From the NCBI GenBank assembly GCA_002323995.1, contig DCQY01000031.1, positions 1 to 48,154 of the forward strand: DNA of 48,154 bases. Reading direction: 5' to 3'. Both the position numbers and the translations under genes were made by a program. Origin of the DNA: Akkermansiaceae bacterium UBA1506 (GTDB lineage: Bacteria > Verrucomicrobiota > Verrucomicrobiia > Verrucomicrobiales > DEV007). This document shows, in pieces, positions 26,805 through 33,770 of the stretch; the first letter of the stretch is position 1, and every line of letters begins with the position of its first letter. Below the pieces are notes generated by a model. It did not search any database. It worked only from the letters and a program-made list of their open reading frames with translations, and was not told the DNA's origin.

Positions 26805-27461
26805 TCAGGGGACGCCTGCGCCGTGGGCGGCGAATTCTTCGGGATGATCGGGTTCACCGAACCCCTTCAGCACGCGTTTTGCCGCGGAGAAGGAACGGGC
26901 ATGGCCGATGTTCTTCTTGATGTGCTCGTCGTATTCGCCGGCAATGAGTTGGGTCTTTTGCTCGGGAGTCAACACGGCCCACACCCTGCGTTGGATTTGT
27001 TCCTTGGCGATGAATTCCTGGAACATGTAGGCAAGGCGAAGGTTGTTCCATTGCTCCCAGATTTTCTTCAGTTCTGCGGCGTAATCTTCGTCGCTTTCTG
27101 TGGCGTAAGCCCAGAGTATGATCAGCCCCTGCATGCGGGCGGTGTTGCGGGCATCATGCCAGTTGATGGGGGACGCGTTCTTCTTCTCAATGAGCTCATC
27201 GATCGCAGCGATCTGCTCGTCGGTGAGGATACCGGTAGTGGGTTTCTTAAGGCCAAAGATGTAGGGGCCAAACTTTGTTTCCGGGTCACGAAGCGCGCTG
27301 ATTTTGGTGTGCAGCTTTTCGTAGTCGGGATCAGGGAATGGATCCATCGCTTCGTGGAGATGGTCGGCGAGATAGCGTTCCGCTGCGGCAAGTTTGTCTT
27401 GAGCGTGAATGGGCGAAGAGTCGGCCAACAGTAGAAGCAAGGCGAAAGCCCAGAGTATCAT
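26805..27461 (-). CDS. Exported alpha-helical protein of unknown function, possibly truncated by TGA
   Basis: This ORF of 218 codons begins at an ATG that opens a clear signal peptide (MILWAFALLLLLADSSPIHA). The mature part is mostly helical and charged, with the blocks 'LADHLHEAMDPFPDPDYEK', 'AYMFQEFIAKEQIQRRVWAV' and 'LTPEQKTQLIAGEYDEHIKK'. The L-T-P-E-Q-K-T-Q-L segment resembles the LTxxQ-type pattern of some periplasmic helical proteins, but this is not a confident assignment. It ends '...HGAGVP' at a TGA followed by C. The frame then stays open for another 140 codons that look coding, so the natural product may be a two-domain protein of about 359 residues. A long plus-strand antisense ORF here is judged a shadow. 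Confidence 0.65.
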   Translation of the reverse strand: MILWAFALLLLLADSSPIHAQDKLAAAERYLADHLHEAMDPFPDPDYEKLHTKISALRDPETKFGPYIFGLKKPTTGILTDEQIAAIDELIEKKNASPINWHDARNTARMQGLIILWAYATESDEDYAAELKKIWEQWNNLRLAYMFQEFIAKEQIQRRVWAVLTPEQKTQLIAGEYDEHIKKNIGHARSFSAAKRVLKGFGEPDHPEEFAAHGAGVP

Positions 27462-27599
27462 TTTCGGATAGATTGCGCTTGATTAGCGGTTCCTTTCCCT
27501 CATTGCCGAAGCATTTCATGAGGTCGGCTTGCGTTGGTCTTACGCTTGTGGATTCGTTGTTTACCACTTTTAACCCATCATAATAGTATCGATAACTAC

Positions 27600-28085
27600 A
27601 TGAAAACTCCCAAGATTTTTTCCCTTGCACTTGCGCTAATTTTTGGACTCATGGCCTCCTCCTGCGAGAAGCCTGAGCCCGCTGTCAGCGAGAGCGCTAA
27701 CGCTGTAGAGGCCGAGAGCACTAATGGTAATGATCACGCCGAAGGAGGTGAGGAAGGAGAGCGCATCAAGCATCTCGAAGTCCCTGAAGTGACCAACGCT
27801 GATGACGCCAAGAAAATTTTCCTGGAGAGGACCGCCGAAATTACCAGCAAAAAGGCGCTCGATACCCAAGAGTTGCATGAGATCCACATGGCGACCTATC
27901 ACCTTGAGACCGCAGTTGCTTTTTACGCCGAGAATCTCAAAGGTAAAAAGAAGAAAGCCGCCGAGAAGATTGCGGTAGTGGTAGAAGAGGTGCACTTGAG
28001 TTCCGAAGGTTTCAAGCCGGAGGAAGCCAAAAAGCATATTGCTGAGTTTGCCAAACTCGCAGAAGCATTTTCTGCTGGACTCTAA
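27600..28085 (+). CDS. Small putative lipoprotein with helical domain
   Basis: This exported protein of 161 residues is of unknown function. The ATG at 27600 is chosen because it starts an N-terminus with a hydrophobic core and a lipobox-like A-S-S-C (Cys about residue 20), so lipidation is likely. An acidic, low-complexity linker follows (about 25-55, with a run of E/G residues). The rest is a helical domain containing 'ALDTQELHEIHMATYHLETA' and several conserved-looking His residues, then 'KGKKKKAAEKIAVVVEEVH'. The pattern suggests a four-helix-bundle-type periplasmic protein, perhaps metal- or haem-binding through the His residues, but that is inference. The strong terminator at 28136-28170 ends its transcript. 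Confidence 0.75.
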   Translation: MKTPKIFSLALALIFGLMASSCEKPEPAVSESANAVEAESTNGNDHAEGGEEGERIKHLEVPEVTNADDAKKIFLERTAEITSKKALDTQELHEIHMATYHLETAVAFYAENLKGKKKKAAEKIAVVVEEVHLSSEGFKPEEAKKHIAEFAKLAEAFSAGL

Positions 28086-28130
28086 ATTCTCGAAATTATC
28101 CGGATGTCAGGTAGGCATCCGTTCTACGCT

Positions 28131-29360
28131 TCAAGACGCCGCCGATGAATCAGGCGGCGTTTTCTTTTTTAAGTCGAGCGAACCGTAAGTCAGTCGTCTC
28201 CACAGCCACTCCAGCGGACCAAAGCGGAACCGTTTCAGCCACCAAGTCGAGGCTGCGATTTGTGCGATCCAGATCAGGGGAACGATCAACATGGCCTGAT
28301 GCAGGTCGAGTTGGTCACGCAGTCCCAGTCCGGTTCCGTAGTAGATAAAGCCAAGAATGATCGAGTGCGAAATGTAGTTGGTAAAGGCCATCCGGCCAAC
28401 AGCGGTGATACCTCGTCGGAGAAATCCCTGCCTTCCGCGCTGCGACCACATCACGGAGAGGCCAGCATAGCCAAAGGCCAGGAGAGGGATGCCGGCGTAG
28501 AATGCGGTGTAGCCTAATAGTAGAGGAGTGGGAGAGGGGTCCGAGAGGGCGAAGACAGCGTTGCCTCCGAGGGAGAGGGGCAGTCCCGTCGCTAGCAGAA
28601 TGAAGGTCGTTTTGCGAAGGCGACCGGGCGACCAGCTACCGTCGAAGAAGCCACTCTTTGCCAGGGCCATGCCGAAGGACATCAGCATCGCGGCGAACCA
28701 GAACAGGTAGAAAGGGATGCCCAGCAAATGAGTGATAAAAGCGTAGAGTCCCCGCACCTTCATCTGCTGCCACCAGGAACCGGTGAGAGCCTCCGTCTCC
28801 TTCCTTTCCTCCTCGTCGATGTAATCGAAGAACTCGTTTAAGTTGATATCGAAATCAGAAAAATCGATGAACTGGCAGACGACGGCCCCCAAAAGGAGCG
28901 GCACCACGGTCAGGGCCATCAGAGTGCAGGCAATGATCATGAAAACTTTTCCCGACCAATTCCGGCACCAGAAGAGAATGAAGCCGGTCACCGCATAAGT
29001 GACCAGGATATCACCGTACCAGAGCAGGTAAGCGTGCAGCAGTCCAAAAACAAACAGCCAGCCGAGGCGGGTCAGGTAAATCGACTTGGGAGAACGTCCG
29101 GTTGCTTCAGCCCGTTCGCAGAAGAGCAGCATCCCGGCGGCAAAAAGAGCGGCGAACAGGGTGATAAACTTTCCGCTGCCCAGCCCCATGAGGATGGTCC
29201 AGAGAATCCGGTCGGCGCCCTCGATTCCGACTGGGTAAAACAGCTCCGTTGATCCAAAGCCAAACTCGATGCTGTTGGTCACTACAAGGCCGCAGATTGC
29301 GATACCTCGGATAAGATCGAGCGACTCGATGCGATTGGTGGAGAGGGTTGGCGAGTTCAC
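28131..29360 (-). CDS. DUF418 family membrane protein
   Basis: This polytopic inner-membrane protein of about 409 residues has a C-terminal DUF418 domain (PF04235), a family of unknown function possibly related to acyltransferase-type membrane proteins. The GTG at 29360 is chosen because the conserved N-terminal block 'NRIESLDLIRGIAICGLVV' starts just after it. The longer frame to 29564 would run into the divergent promoter region and has no membrane or signal character. About ten hydrophobic segments follow, including 'FITLFAALFAAGMLLF' and 'LGWLFVFGLLHAYLLWYGD'. DUF418 blocks near the C-terminus include 'AVGRMAFTNYISHSII'. The last dozen codons overlap the hairpin terminator of the convergent lipoprotein gene. 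Confidence 0.82.
   Translation of the reverse strand: MNSPTLSTNRIESLDLIRGIAICGLVVTNSIEFGFGSTELFYPVGIEGADRILWTILMGLGSGKFITLFAALFAAGMLLFCERAEATGRSPKSIYLTRLGWLFVFGLLHAYLLWYGDILVTYAVTGFILFWCRNWSGKVFMIIACTLMALTVVPLLLGAVVCQFIDFSDFDINLNEFFDYIDEEERKETEALTGSWWQQMKVRGLYAFITHLLGIPFYLFWFAAMLMSFGMALAKSGFFDGSWSPGRLRKTTFILLATGLPLSLGGNAVFALSDPSPTPLLLGYTAFYAGIPLLAFGYAGLSVMWSQRGRQGFLRRGITAVGRMAFTNYISHSIILGFIYYGTGLGLRDQLDLHQAMLIVPLIWIAQIAASTWWLKRFRFGPLEWLWRRLTYGSLDLKKKTPPDSSAAS
28136..28170 (+). terminator. Strong rho-independent terminator inside the 3' end of the convergent DUF418 gene
   Basis: Perfect 8-bp GC-rich arms ACGCCGCC (28136-28143) and GGCGGCGT (28153-28160) enclose a 9-nt loop. They are followed by TTTTCTTTTTT including the final stem T, running to 28170. 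It terminates the lipoprotein gene, whose stop lies 50 bp upstream. On the opposite strand the same bases encode the final residues of the DUF418 protein (K-K-K-T-P-P-D-S-S-A-A-S). Confidence 0.92.
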
Positions 29361-29578
29361 GCCGCGAAGGTGAGGGATGGTCGGAGGGATTCCAATTAGA
29401 AAATCAGACGGATCGTGTAATTGTCCCCCGGAAACGAAAGTCAAACCACGACATCCCTGCCGCGCTCTCCTTTCAGGGTGGCTACCGACCAAAATCCCTA
29501 AACTGTTAAATACCAAAATTCCTGTGTCGCTGATTCCACCCCATTGACACACCCAGTTCATCACGGCACGCTACGGCC

Positions 29579-30895
29579 ATGATATCCCCTCGATTAATTC
29601 TTCTTCTCTGTGCCTTGGCTGGTTCGACGGCTGCGACCGCCTCCGACAGTTGGACCGACTTTCGAGGGCCGACCCAAGATGGTCACGTCGGGGACGCGAA
29701 CCTGCCGGACAGTTGGGGTGAAACGGAGAATGTGAAGTGGAAAACCGAGACTCCTTTGCTTGGCTTGTCTTCACCCATCGTGCTTGACAACCAGGTCTGG
29801 CTGACGACAGCCACGCTGGAAGGGCACGAATTCTACGCGCTCTGCTTCGATGCAACGACCGGAGAGCTCACCACCCGGGTGAAGCTGTTTCAAAGTGATG
29901 ACCCACAGTCGATGGGGAACGGGGCGAAGGACAACAGCTACGCCACCTCCTCCGCAGTAATCGAACCGGGGCGGGTTTATCTACACTATGGTCATTTCGG
30001 AACGGCCTGTCTCGACACGGACACGAAGGAAGTGATCTGGAAGCGCGATGACTTGAAGTGCTGGCACTATCGGGGAGCCTCTTCTTCACCGGTTCTTTTC
30101 GAGGATCTTCTCATCCTGACTTTCGACGGAGCCGACCTGCAGTATGTCATTGGTCTCGACAAAAAAACCGGAGAGACCGTCTGGAAAACCGATCGCTCCG
30201 CGGAGTGGAACGACGAACACATCGACAAGCAGATGGTCAAGGACGGGGACTGGCGCAAAGCGCACAGCACGCCCTTGATCGTGGAGATCGAGGGGAAACC
30301 GGTCATGTGCAGCACCGGAGCCAAGGCCGCCTACGGCTACGATCCCCGGACGGGTGAAGAACTCTGGCAGGTTAATCATGATGCTTATTCGGCGACCCCG
30401 CGGCCGATCTACCATGATGGCAGTTTTATCATTGTGACCGGCTTCAGCAAAGGCGCTGAAATGATGTCGGTGAAAGCAGGCGGTCGTGGCGTGGTCAATG
30501 ACACTCACATCAACTGGCGCTTCGACACTTCGTTCCCGAAGTATTCTTCGCCCATTCTCGTCGACGGTCTCATCTACTACGCCATGGATGACAGCTTTGC
30601 GGTTTGCGTCGATGCGAAGACAGGTGAAACCGTCTGGAAAGGCCGGCTCGGAGGCAGATACCGTGCTTGCCCCATTGTGGCCGGTGGAAAGATTTACTTC
30701 TTCAGTCTCGAAGGAAACACCACCGTGATCGAACCGGGTCGCGAGTTCAAAGTGCTCGCGGTCAACAGCCTCGCCACGGATGCTCCGCTCGACGATCCGC
30801 GCCGTGGTCCCGGGTTCATGGCCTCACCCGCAGTGGTGGGAGATGCCCTGTTTTTGCGGGCGCGGTATCATCTCTATCGGGTGGAGTCGGAGTAG
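29579..30895 (+). CDS. PQQ-like beta-propeller exported protein
   Basis: This exported protein of 438 residues is in the PQQ-like propeller family. A signal peptide covers residues 1-22, and the mature part opens 'SWTDFRGPTQDGHVG', a block typical of Planctomycetota/Verrucomicrobiota propellers. Blade signatures include 'LSSPIVLDNQVWLTTA', 'YLHYGHFGTACLDTDTKEV', 'YVIGLDKKTGETVWKTD', 'AAYGYDPRTGEELWQVNHD' and 'PIVAGGKIYFFSLEGNTTV'. No enzyme active site is recognised. It starts about 218 bp from the divergent DUF418 start. Its last 32 or so codons are duplicated, in decayed form, at 33495-33596 beyond the fasciclin-sigma-anti-sigma cassette. Confidence 0.87.
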   Translation: MISPRLILLLCALAGSTAATASDSWTDFRGPTQDGHVGDANLPDSWGETENVKWKTETPLLGLSSPIVLDNQVWLTTATLEGHEFYALCFDATTGELTTRVKLFQSDDPQSMGNGAKDNSYATSSAVIEPGRVYLHYGHFGTACLDTDTKEVIWKRDDLKCWHYRGASSSPVLFEDLLILTFDGADLQYVIGLDKKTGETVWKTDRSAEWNDEHIDKQMVKDGDWRKAHSTPLIVEIEGKPVMCSTGAKAAYGYDPRTGEELWQVNHDAYSATPRPIYHDGSFIIVTGFSKGAEMMSVKAGGRGVVNDTHINWRFDTSFPKYSSPILVDGLIYYAMDDSFAVCVDAKTGETVWKGRLGGRYRACPIVAGGKIYFFSLEGNTTVIEPGREFKVLAVNSLATDAPLDDPRRGPGFMASPAVVGDALFLRARYHLYRVESE

Positions 30896-31302
30896 GTGTG
30901 GGAGATTGGAGGCTGAGATGCTATACTTCCTGCATCTAACGGCTCGCTAAACCGGTTTAACGATCAGCGGCCAGACCTGCAATATGCTGATCTTCCTGAG
31001 TCCAAGTGGATTGGAAGGTGAAACGATTCATGGGCGTTGGCGTGTCGATGGCGTGGTCGCAGCTATGCAGCAAGCCGTTGTTAGTTGGCTCGTCCCGGCG
31101 AGATCGTTGAGTTTACGCCGCCTGCTCGCGCTCTCGTGGATGCACAACCACGCCTACTTTTTAGGAGTGGGCAGGAAGAAAAATAAAAAATGAATTTTTC
31201 TAAATCCACTTTTGATCCGTTGGCGAATTCGAAAATAGTGCGGCCCCTATCGGGGTCGTCCATAAACCAACCAGCAAATCGTAAATACAACCTCCTGAAA
31301 CC
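30896..31302. other. Intergenic region upstream of the fasciclin gene
   Basis: This is 407 bp with no convincing gene; a short 69-codon plus-strand ORF inside it has poor coding character. It contains a perfect palindrome at 30948-30959 (separate entry) and a 6-bp GC hairpin GGCCCC-TATC-GGGGTC (about 31243-31258) 45 bp before the fasciclin ATG. The hairpin would lie in the 5' leader or overlap the promoter. It presumably holds the promoter of the fasciclin/sigma/anti-sigma cassette. Confidence 0.4.
30948..30959. promoter_or_regulatory. Perfect 12-bp palindrome, possible operator
   Basis: TAAACC|GGTTTA is a perfect 12-bp dyad located 53 bp after the PQQ-like gene stop and about 344 bp upstream of the fasciclin start. 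It could be a regulator binding site, but no regulator is linked to it here. Confidence 0.3.
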
Positions 31303-32079
31303 ATGAAAAAAGCATTCCTCTCCCTCCCAAGTGCCGCCCTAGCGCTGGCTTTGGCAGCAGGACTCTCTTACGCTGATGATCACAAAAAACAGGACATCGT
31401 CGATACTGCCGTTGCTGCCGGCAGCTTTAAGACCCTCGCCGCTGCTCTGCAGGCAGCTGGCCTGGTCGATGCGCTCAAAGGCGATGGCCCTTTCACCGTT
31501 TTCGCTCCTACAGACGAAGCGTTCGCCAATCTCCCTGAAGGCACGGTGGAAAGCCTGTTAAAACCTGAGAATAAAGACCAGCTGGTCGATATCCTGACCT
31601 ATCACGTGGTCAGCGGGGAGGTGCCAGCGAAAGTGGCGGTGACCCTCGACAAGGCGACCGCTCTCAACGAAAAAGTTATCTCGGTGACCAAGAAGAACGA
31701 CGGATTGTTTCTCAACGAATCGAAGGTCGTAAAGACGGATATCATGTGCAGCAATGGTGTCATTCACGTGATCGACGCGGTGTTGCTCCCACCGGCTGAA
31801 GGCGAAGCCTCCTCCGCGCCTTCCAGTCCGGCCCGCGAACTGGTCGAAATGGCCATTGCGAGGGGTGCGCCGCTCTACAATCACGGCAACCCTGAAGCCT
31901 GCGCGGCGATCTATGAAGTTACTGCCCATGCACTCATGGCCATGCCGGATGAAGTGGTCACGGCGCGTGATCGGCAAATGCTGAATCGAGCGGTCGCTGC
32001 CGTCAGTCACAGTCACTGCGAGGCGACTAACGCTTGGACATTTCGCAGTGCCTTTGATAGAATGATGACTTCTCGCTGA
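31303..32079 (+). CDS. Exported fasciclin-domain protein with extra C-terminal domain
   Basis: This exported protein of 258 residues has one fasciclin (FAS1, PF02469) domain. A signal peptide (residues 1-24) is followed by FAS1 at about 28-165. Its hallmark blocks are 'GPFTVFAPTDEAFANLP' (H1 region), 'LVDILTYHVVSGEV' and 'CSNGVIHVIDAVLLPP' (H2 region). After an Ala/Ser-rich linker, residues about 182-258 form a second helical domain containing 'NHGNPEACAAIYEVTAHAL', with several His residues. I do not recognise it as a named family, though FAS1 plus this tail is familiar in this group of bacteria. FAS1 proteins usually mediate adhesion. It is followed after 25 bp by an ECF sigma factor gene and then its anti-sigma factor, so it may belong to that regulon. 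Confidence 0.9.
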   Translation: MKKAFLSLPSAALALALAAGLSYADDHKKQDIVDTAVAAGSFKTLAAALQAAGLVDALKGDGPFTVFAPTDEAFANLPEGTVESLLKPENKDQLVDILTYHVVSGEVPAKVAVTLDKATALNEKVISVTKKNDGLFLNESKVVKTDIMCSNGVIHVIDAVLLPPAEGEASSAPSSPARELVEMAIARGAPLYNHGNPEACAAIYEVTAHALMAMPDEVVTARDRQMLNRAVAAVSHSHCEATNAWTFRSAFDRMMTSR

Positions 32080-32104
32080 GACTATAACTGCTACCTTCGA
32101 AGGA

Positions 32105-32674
32105 TTGAGTTCGACAAATCAACATCTAGATCCAATCCTCCCCCGGGTGGCGCTCGGCGAGTCGGAAGCGATGGAGCAGTGCATTGCCTCCTATGGCGGT
32201 CTCGTCTGGAGCATTGCTCACAAGTATTCCCGATCTCATTCCGATGCTGAAGACCTCGTTCAGGAAATCTTTACCGCTCTTTGGCGATGTGCTTCCCGGT
32301 TTGACGAGTCAGCCGGATCGGAAACGACCTTCATCGGTATGCTGGCTCGCCGCCGGGCGATCGACTGGCTCCGGAAGCAGGGGCGTCGACCGGATTTTGA
32401 GCCGCTGACCCCGAATGATGCAGAGATGAGCACCTTTTCCCATCAAGGGGCCGCGAAGATCGATCACGGGATCGTCATGAGCGCCCTGGAAAGACTTCCC
32501 GAAGAAACTCAGGAATTGTTCCGGTTTCACTTTGAACGGGGTCTGTCCCACTCTGAAATAGCGGATCAGACCGGAATGCCCCTTGGAACGGTGAAGACCC
32601 GGCTCCGATCGGGACTCCTGGAACTGCGAACTTACATGAAACGGCTCGAACCACAGCCGAATATCTCGTTATGA
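32105..32674 (+). CDS. ECF-type sigma-70 family RNA polymerase sigma factor
   Basis: This sigma factor of 189 residues has region 2 at about residues 25-95, with 'EDLVQEIFTALWRCASRFD' (the DLVQEvF-type core) and 'ARRRAIDWLRKQGRRP'. Region 4 lies at about 130-180, with 'LPEETQELFRFHFERGLSHS' and the helix-turn-helix 'EIADQTGMPLGTVKTRLRSG'. The start is uncertain. TTG at 32105 keeps the conserved leader 'LPRVALGESEAMEQCIASYG', but a GAAGGA sequence abuts it with no spacer. GTG (32147) and ATG (32171) are alternatives. The 4-bp ATGA overlap with the next gene, a RskA-like anti-sigma factor, makes this a standard sigma/anti-sigma pair, likely autoregulated and responding to an envelope signal. 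Confidence 0.9.
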   Translation: MSSTNQHLDPILPRVALGESEAMEQCIASYGGLVWSIAHKYSRSHSDAEDLVQEIFTALWRCASRFDESAGSETTFIGMLARRRAIDWLRKQGRRPDFEPLTPNDAEMSTFSHQGAAKIDHGIVMSALERLPEETQELFRFHFERGLSHSEIADQTGMPLGTVKTRLRSGLLELRTYMKRLEPQPNISL

Positions 32675-33495
32675 ATTCGCCGAACAAAAAAGAACGATTC
32701 GAGTGGCTCGACGCGGGCCGTGCTCTCGGCGACCTGAGTCCGGAGGAGGAGGCTGAATGGAAGTCTCTCTCCGAGGCTGTTATCGAGGAAGACGTCTCTA
32801 ATGAAACTTCCGAGTTTTCCCTCGATGCTATCGTTGCCACGCTTGAGCAGGGCCTCAGTTCGGCTGTTTCCCTGCCCGAAGAACTCAAAGATCAAATTAG
32901 TGCCAGGGCCAAGGACTTCCATCAACCGGTTGATAAAGAAGTCGCTATCGGCGAAGCGAATGCCAGAGGCGAAGATGTTGAAGAGAAAGAGGAGAACATC
33001 GTTCGCCCTTCCTTCTGGTCACGGCCTGCTATCGGTTGGGCGGCCGCTGCCGTTCTCGCACTTCTCCTAATCGCCCAGGATAGCCCTGATGGTGGCGGTG
33101 GAGCTGGAAGTCCTTCGCTCGTTGAACAAGTGGAAAGTGATCCTGCTCTCCTCAGGCGTACCTTTTCCGGAGCGGGTGAAGAGGCAGCCTCGGTAGGAGA
33201 GGTTCTTTGGAGTGATACCCAACAGCAGGGGGTCATGTTGCTGGGTGGTTTGCCGGAGAATGATCCTACGGTCAGCCAGTACCAGCTCTGGATCGTCGAC
33301 CCGACCCGGGACGACGTTCATCCCGTTGATGGTGGTGTCTTCGATATTCCTGCATCGGCTTCCGGACTCGTCGCTGTCCCTATCGCGGCCACGCTGCCTA
33401 TCGCCAACCCTGCCGCCTTCGTCATCACCGTGGAACAGCCCGGCGGGGTCGTGGTTTCCAAGCAGGAGCAGGTCGTCGCGATCGCGAAATCGTGA
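32671..33495 (+). CDS. RskA-like membrane anti-sigma factor
   Basis: This protein of 274 residues is the presumed antagonist of the ECF factor just upstream. The cytoplasmic N-terminal part (1-110) begins 'RFEWLDAGRALGDLSPEEE', a typical anti-sigma opening. A single membrane segment, 'AIGWAAAAVLALLLIA', lies at about 115-130. The extracytoplasmic part (about 165-274) matches the RskA/anti-sigma-K C-terminal domain (PF10099), with the blocks 'GEVLWSDTQQQGVMLLGGLP' and 'YQLWIVDPTRDDVHPVDGG'. I see no HxxxCxxC zinc motif in the N-terminal part. It overlaps the sigma gene by 4 bp and its stop abuts a decayed PQQ-propeller fragment. Confidence 0.88.
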   Translation: MNSPNKKERFEWLDAGRALGDLSPEEEAEWKSLSEAVIEEDVSNETSEFSLDAIVATLEQGLSSAVSLPEELKDQISARAKDFHQPVDKEVAIGEANARGEDVEEKEENIVRPSFWSRPAIGWAAAAVLALLLIAQDSPDGGGGAGSPSLVEQVESDPALLRRTFSGAGEEAASVGEVLWSDTQQQGVMLLGGLPENDPTVSQYQLWIVDPTRDDVHPVDGGVFDIPASASGLVAVPIAATLPIANPAAFVITVEQPGGVVVSKQEQVVAIAKS

Positions 33496-33596
33496 CCGAT
33501 GCGCCGCTCGATGATTTCTGGCGAGGGTCTGGATTCATGGCCTCGCCCGTGGTGGTGAGCAATGTGATCTTTTTGCGGATACGGTCTCACTTCTAA
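33495..33596 (+). pseudogene. Decayed 3' fragment of a PQQ-like propeller gene
   Basis: Starting at the last base of the anti-sigma stop codon, 32 codons align without gaps to the end of the intact propeller at 29579-30895 (around 30779-30874). D-A-P-L-D-D, R-G-x-G-F-M-A-S-P, V-V, F-L-R-x-R-x-H are shared. By hand alignment 21 of 32 residues and about 70% of bases agree. The copy ends in TAA six codons earlier than the intact gene, and no 5' part remains. It looks like the remnant of a second propeller gene, or a relic of a duplication that left the sigma cassette between two propeller ends. Confidence 0.75.
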
Positions 33597-33704
33597 TGTG
33601 TTGGGTCGGATTGATGCGGGGTTGAAGGCATTATTTTTTATTGCCTGATGGTATTGTCTGAAAGACTAGCGCGAAAGGTGGAGTAGCTCCCGATTTGAGC
33701 AGTA

Positions 33705-33717
33705 TTGCGTAACGCAA
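33705..33717. promoter_or_regulatory. Operator-like inverted repeat upstream of the Gfo/Idh/MocA gene
   Basis: TTGCGT-A-ACGCAA is a perfect 6+1+6 inverted repeat 53 bp before the oxidoreductase start codon. Its symmetry, size and position suit a helix-turn-helix repressor or activator site. No cognate regulator is encoded nearby, so the call rests on the palindrome alone. Confidence 0.4.
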
Positions 33718-33770
33718 ACATGAGGAAATCATATTGAGGTTTCGTGGGAAAAGCGGGTAAACTTCTGGTT

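Noticed and set aside
26738..26807. Selenocysteine at the second in-frame TGA
   Set aside because: No stem-loop can form at the right distance because the downstream sequence is C-rich without a G-rich partner. The site is in a Pro-rich linker, not a redox motif.
26445..27434. Plus-strand open frame of 329 codons antisense to the helical exported protein
   Set aside because: It lacks a signal peptide or recognisable domain and has the Gly/Val/Phe/Leu-rich text typical of an antisense shadow. The opposite strand has a clear signal peptide and coherent protein.
30984..31193. 69-codon plus-strand frame upstream of the fasciclin gene
   Set aside because: No coherent protein character, a basic Lys-rich tail created by AT-rich DNA, and no neighbour support.
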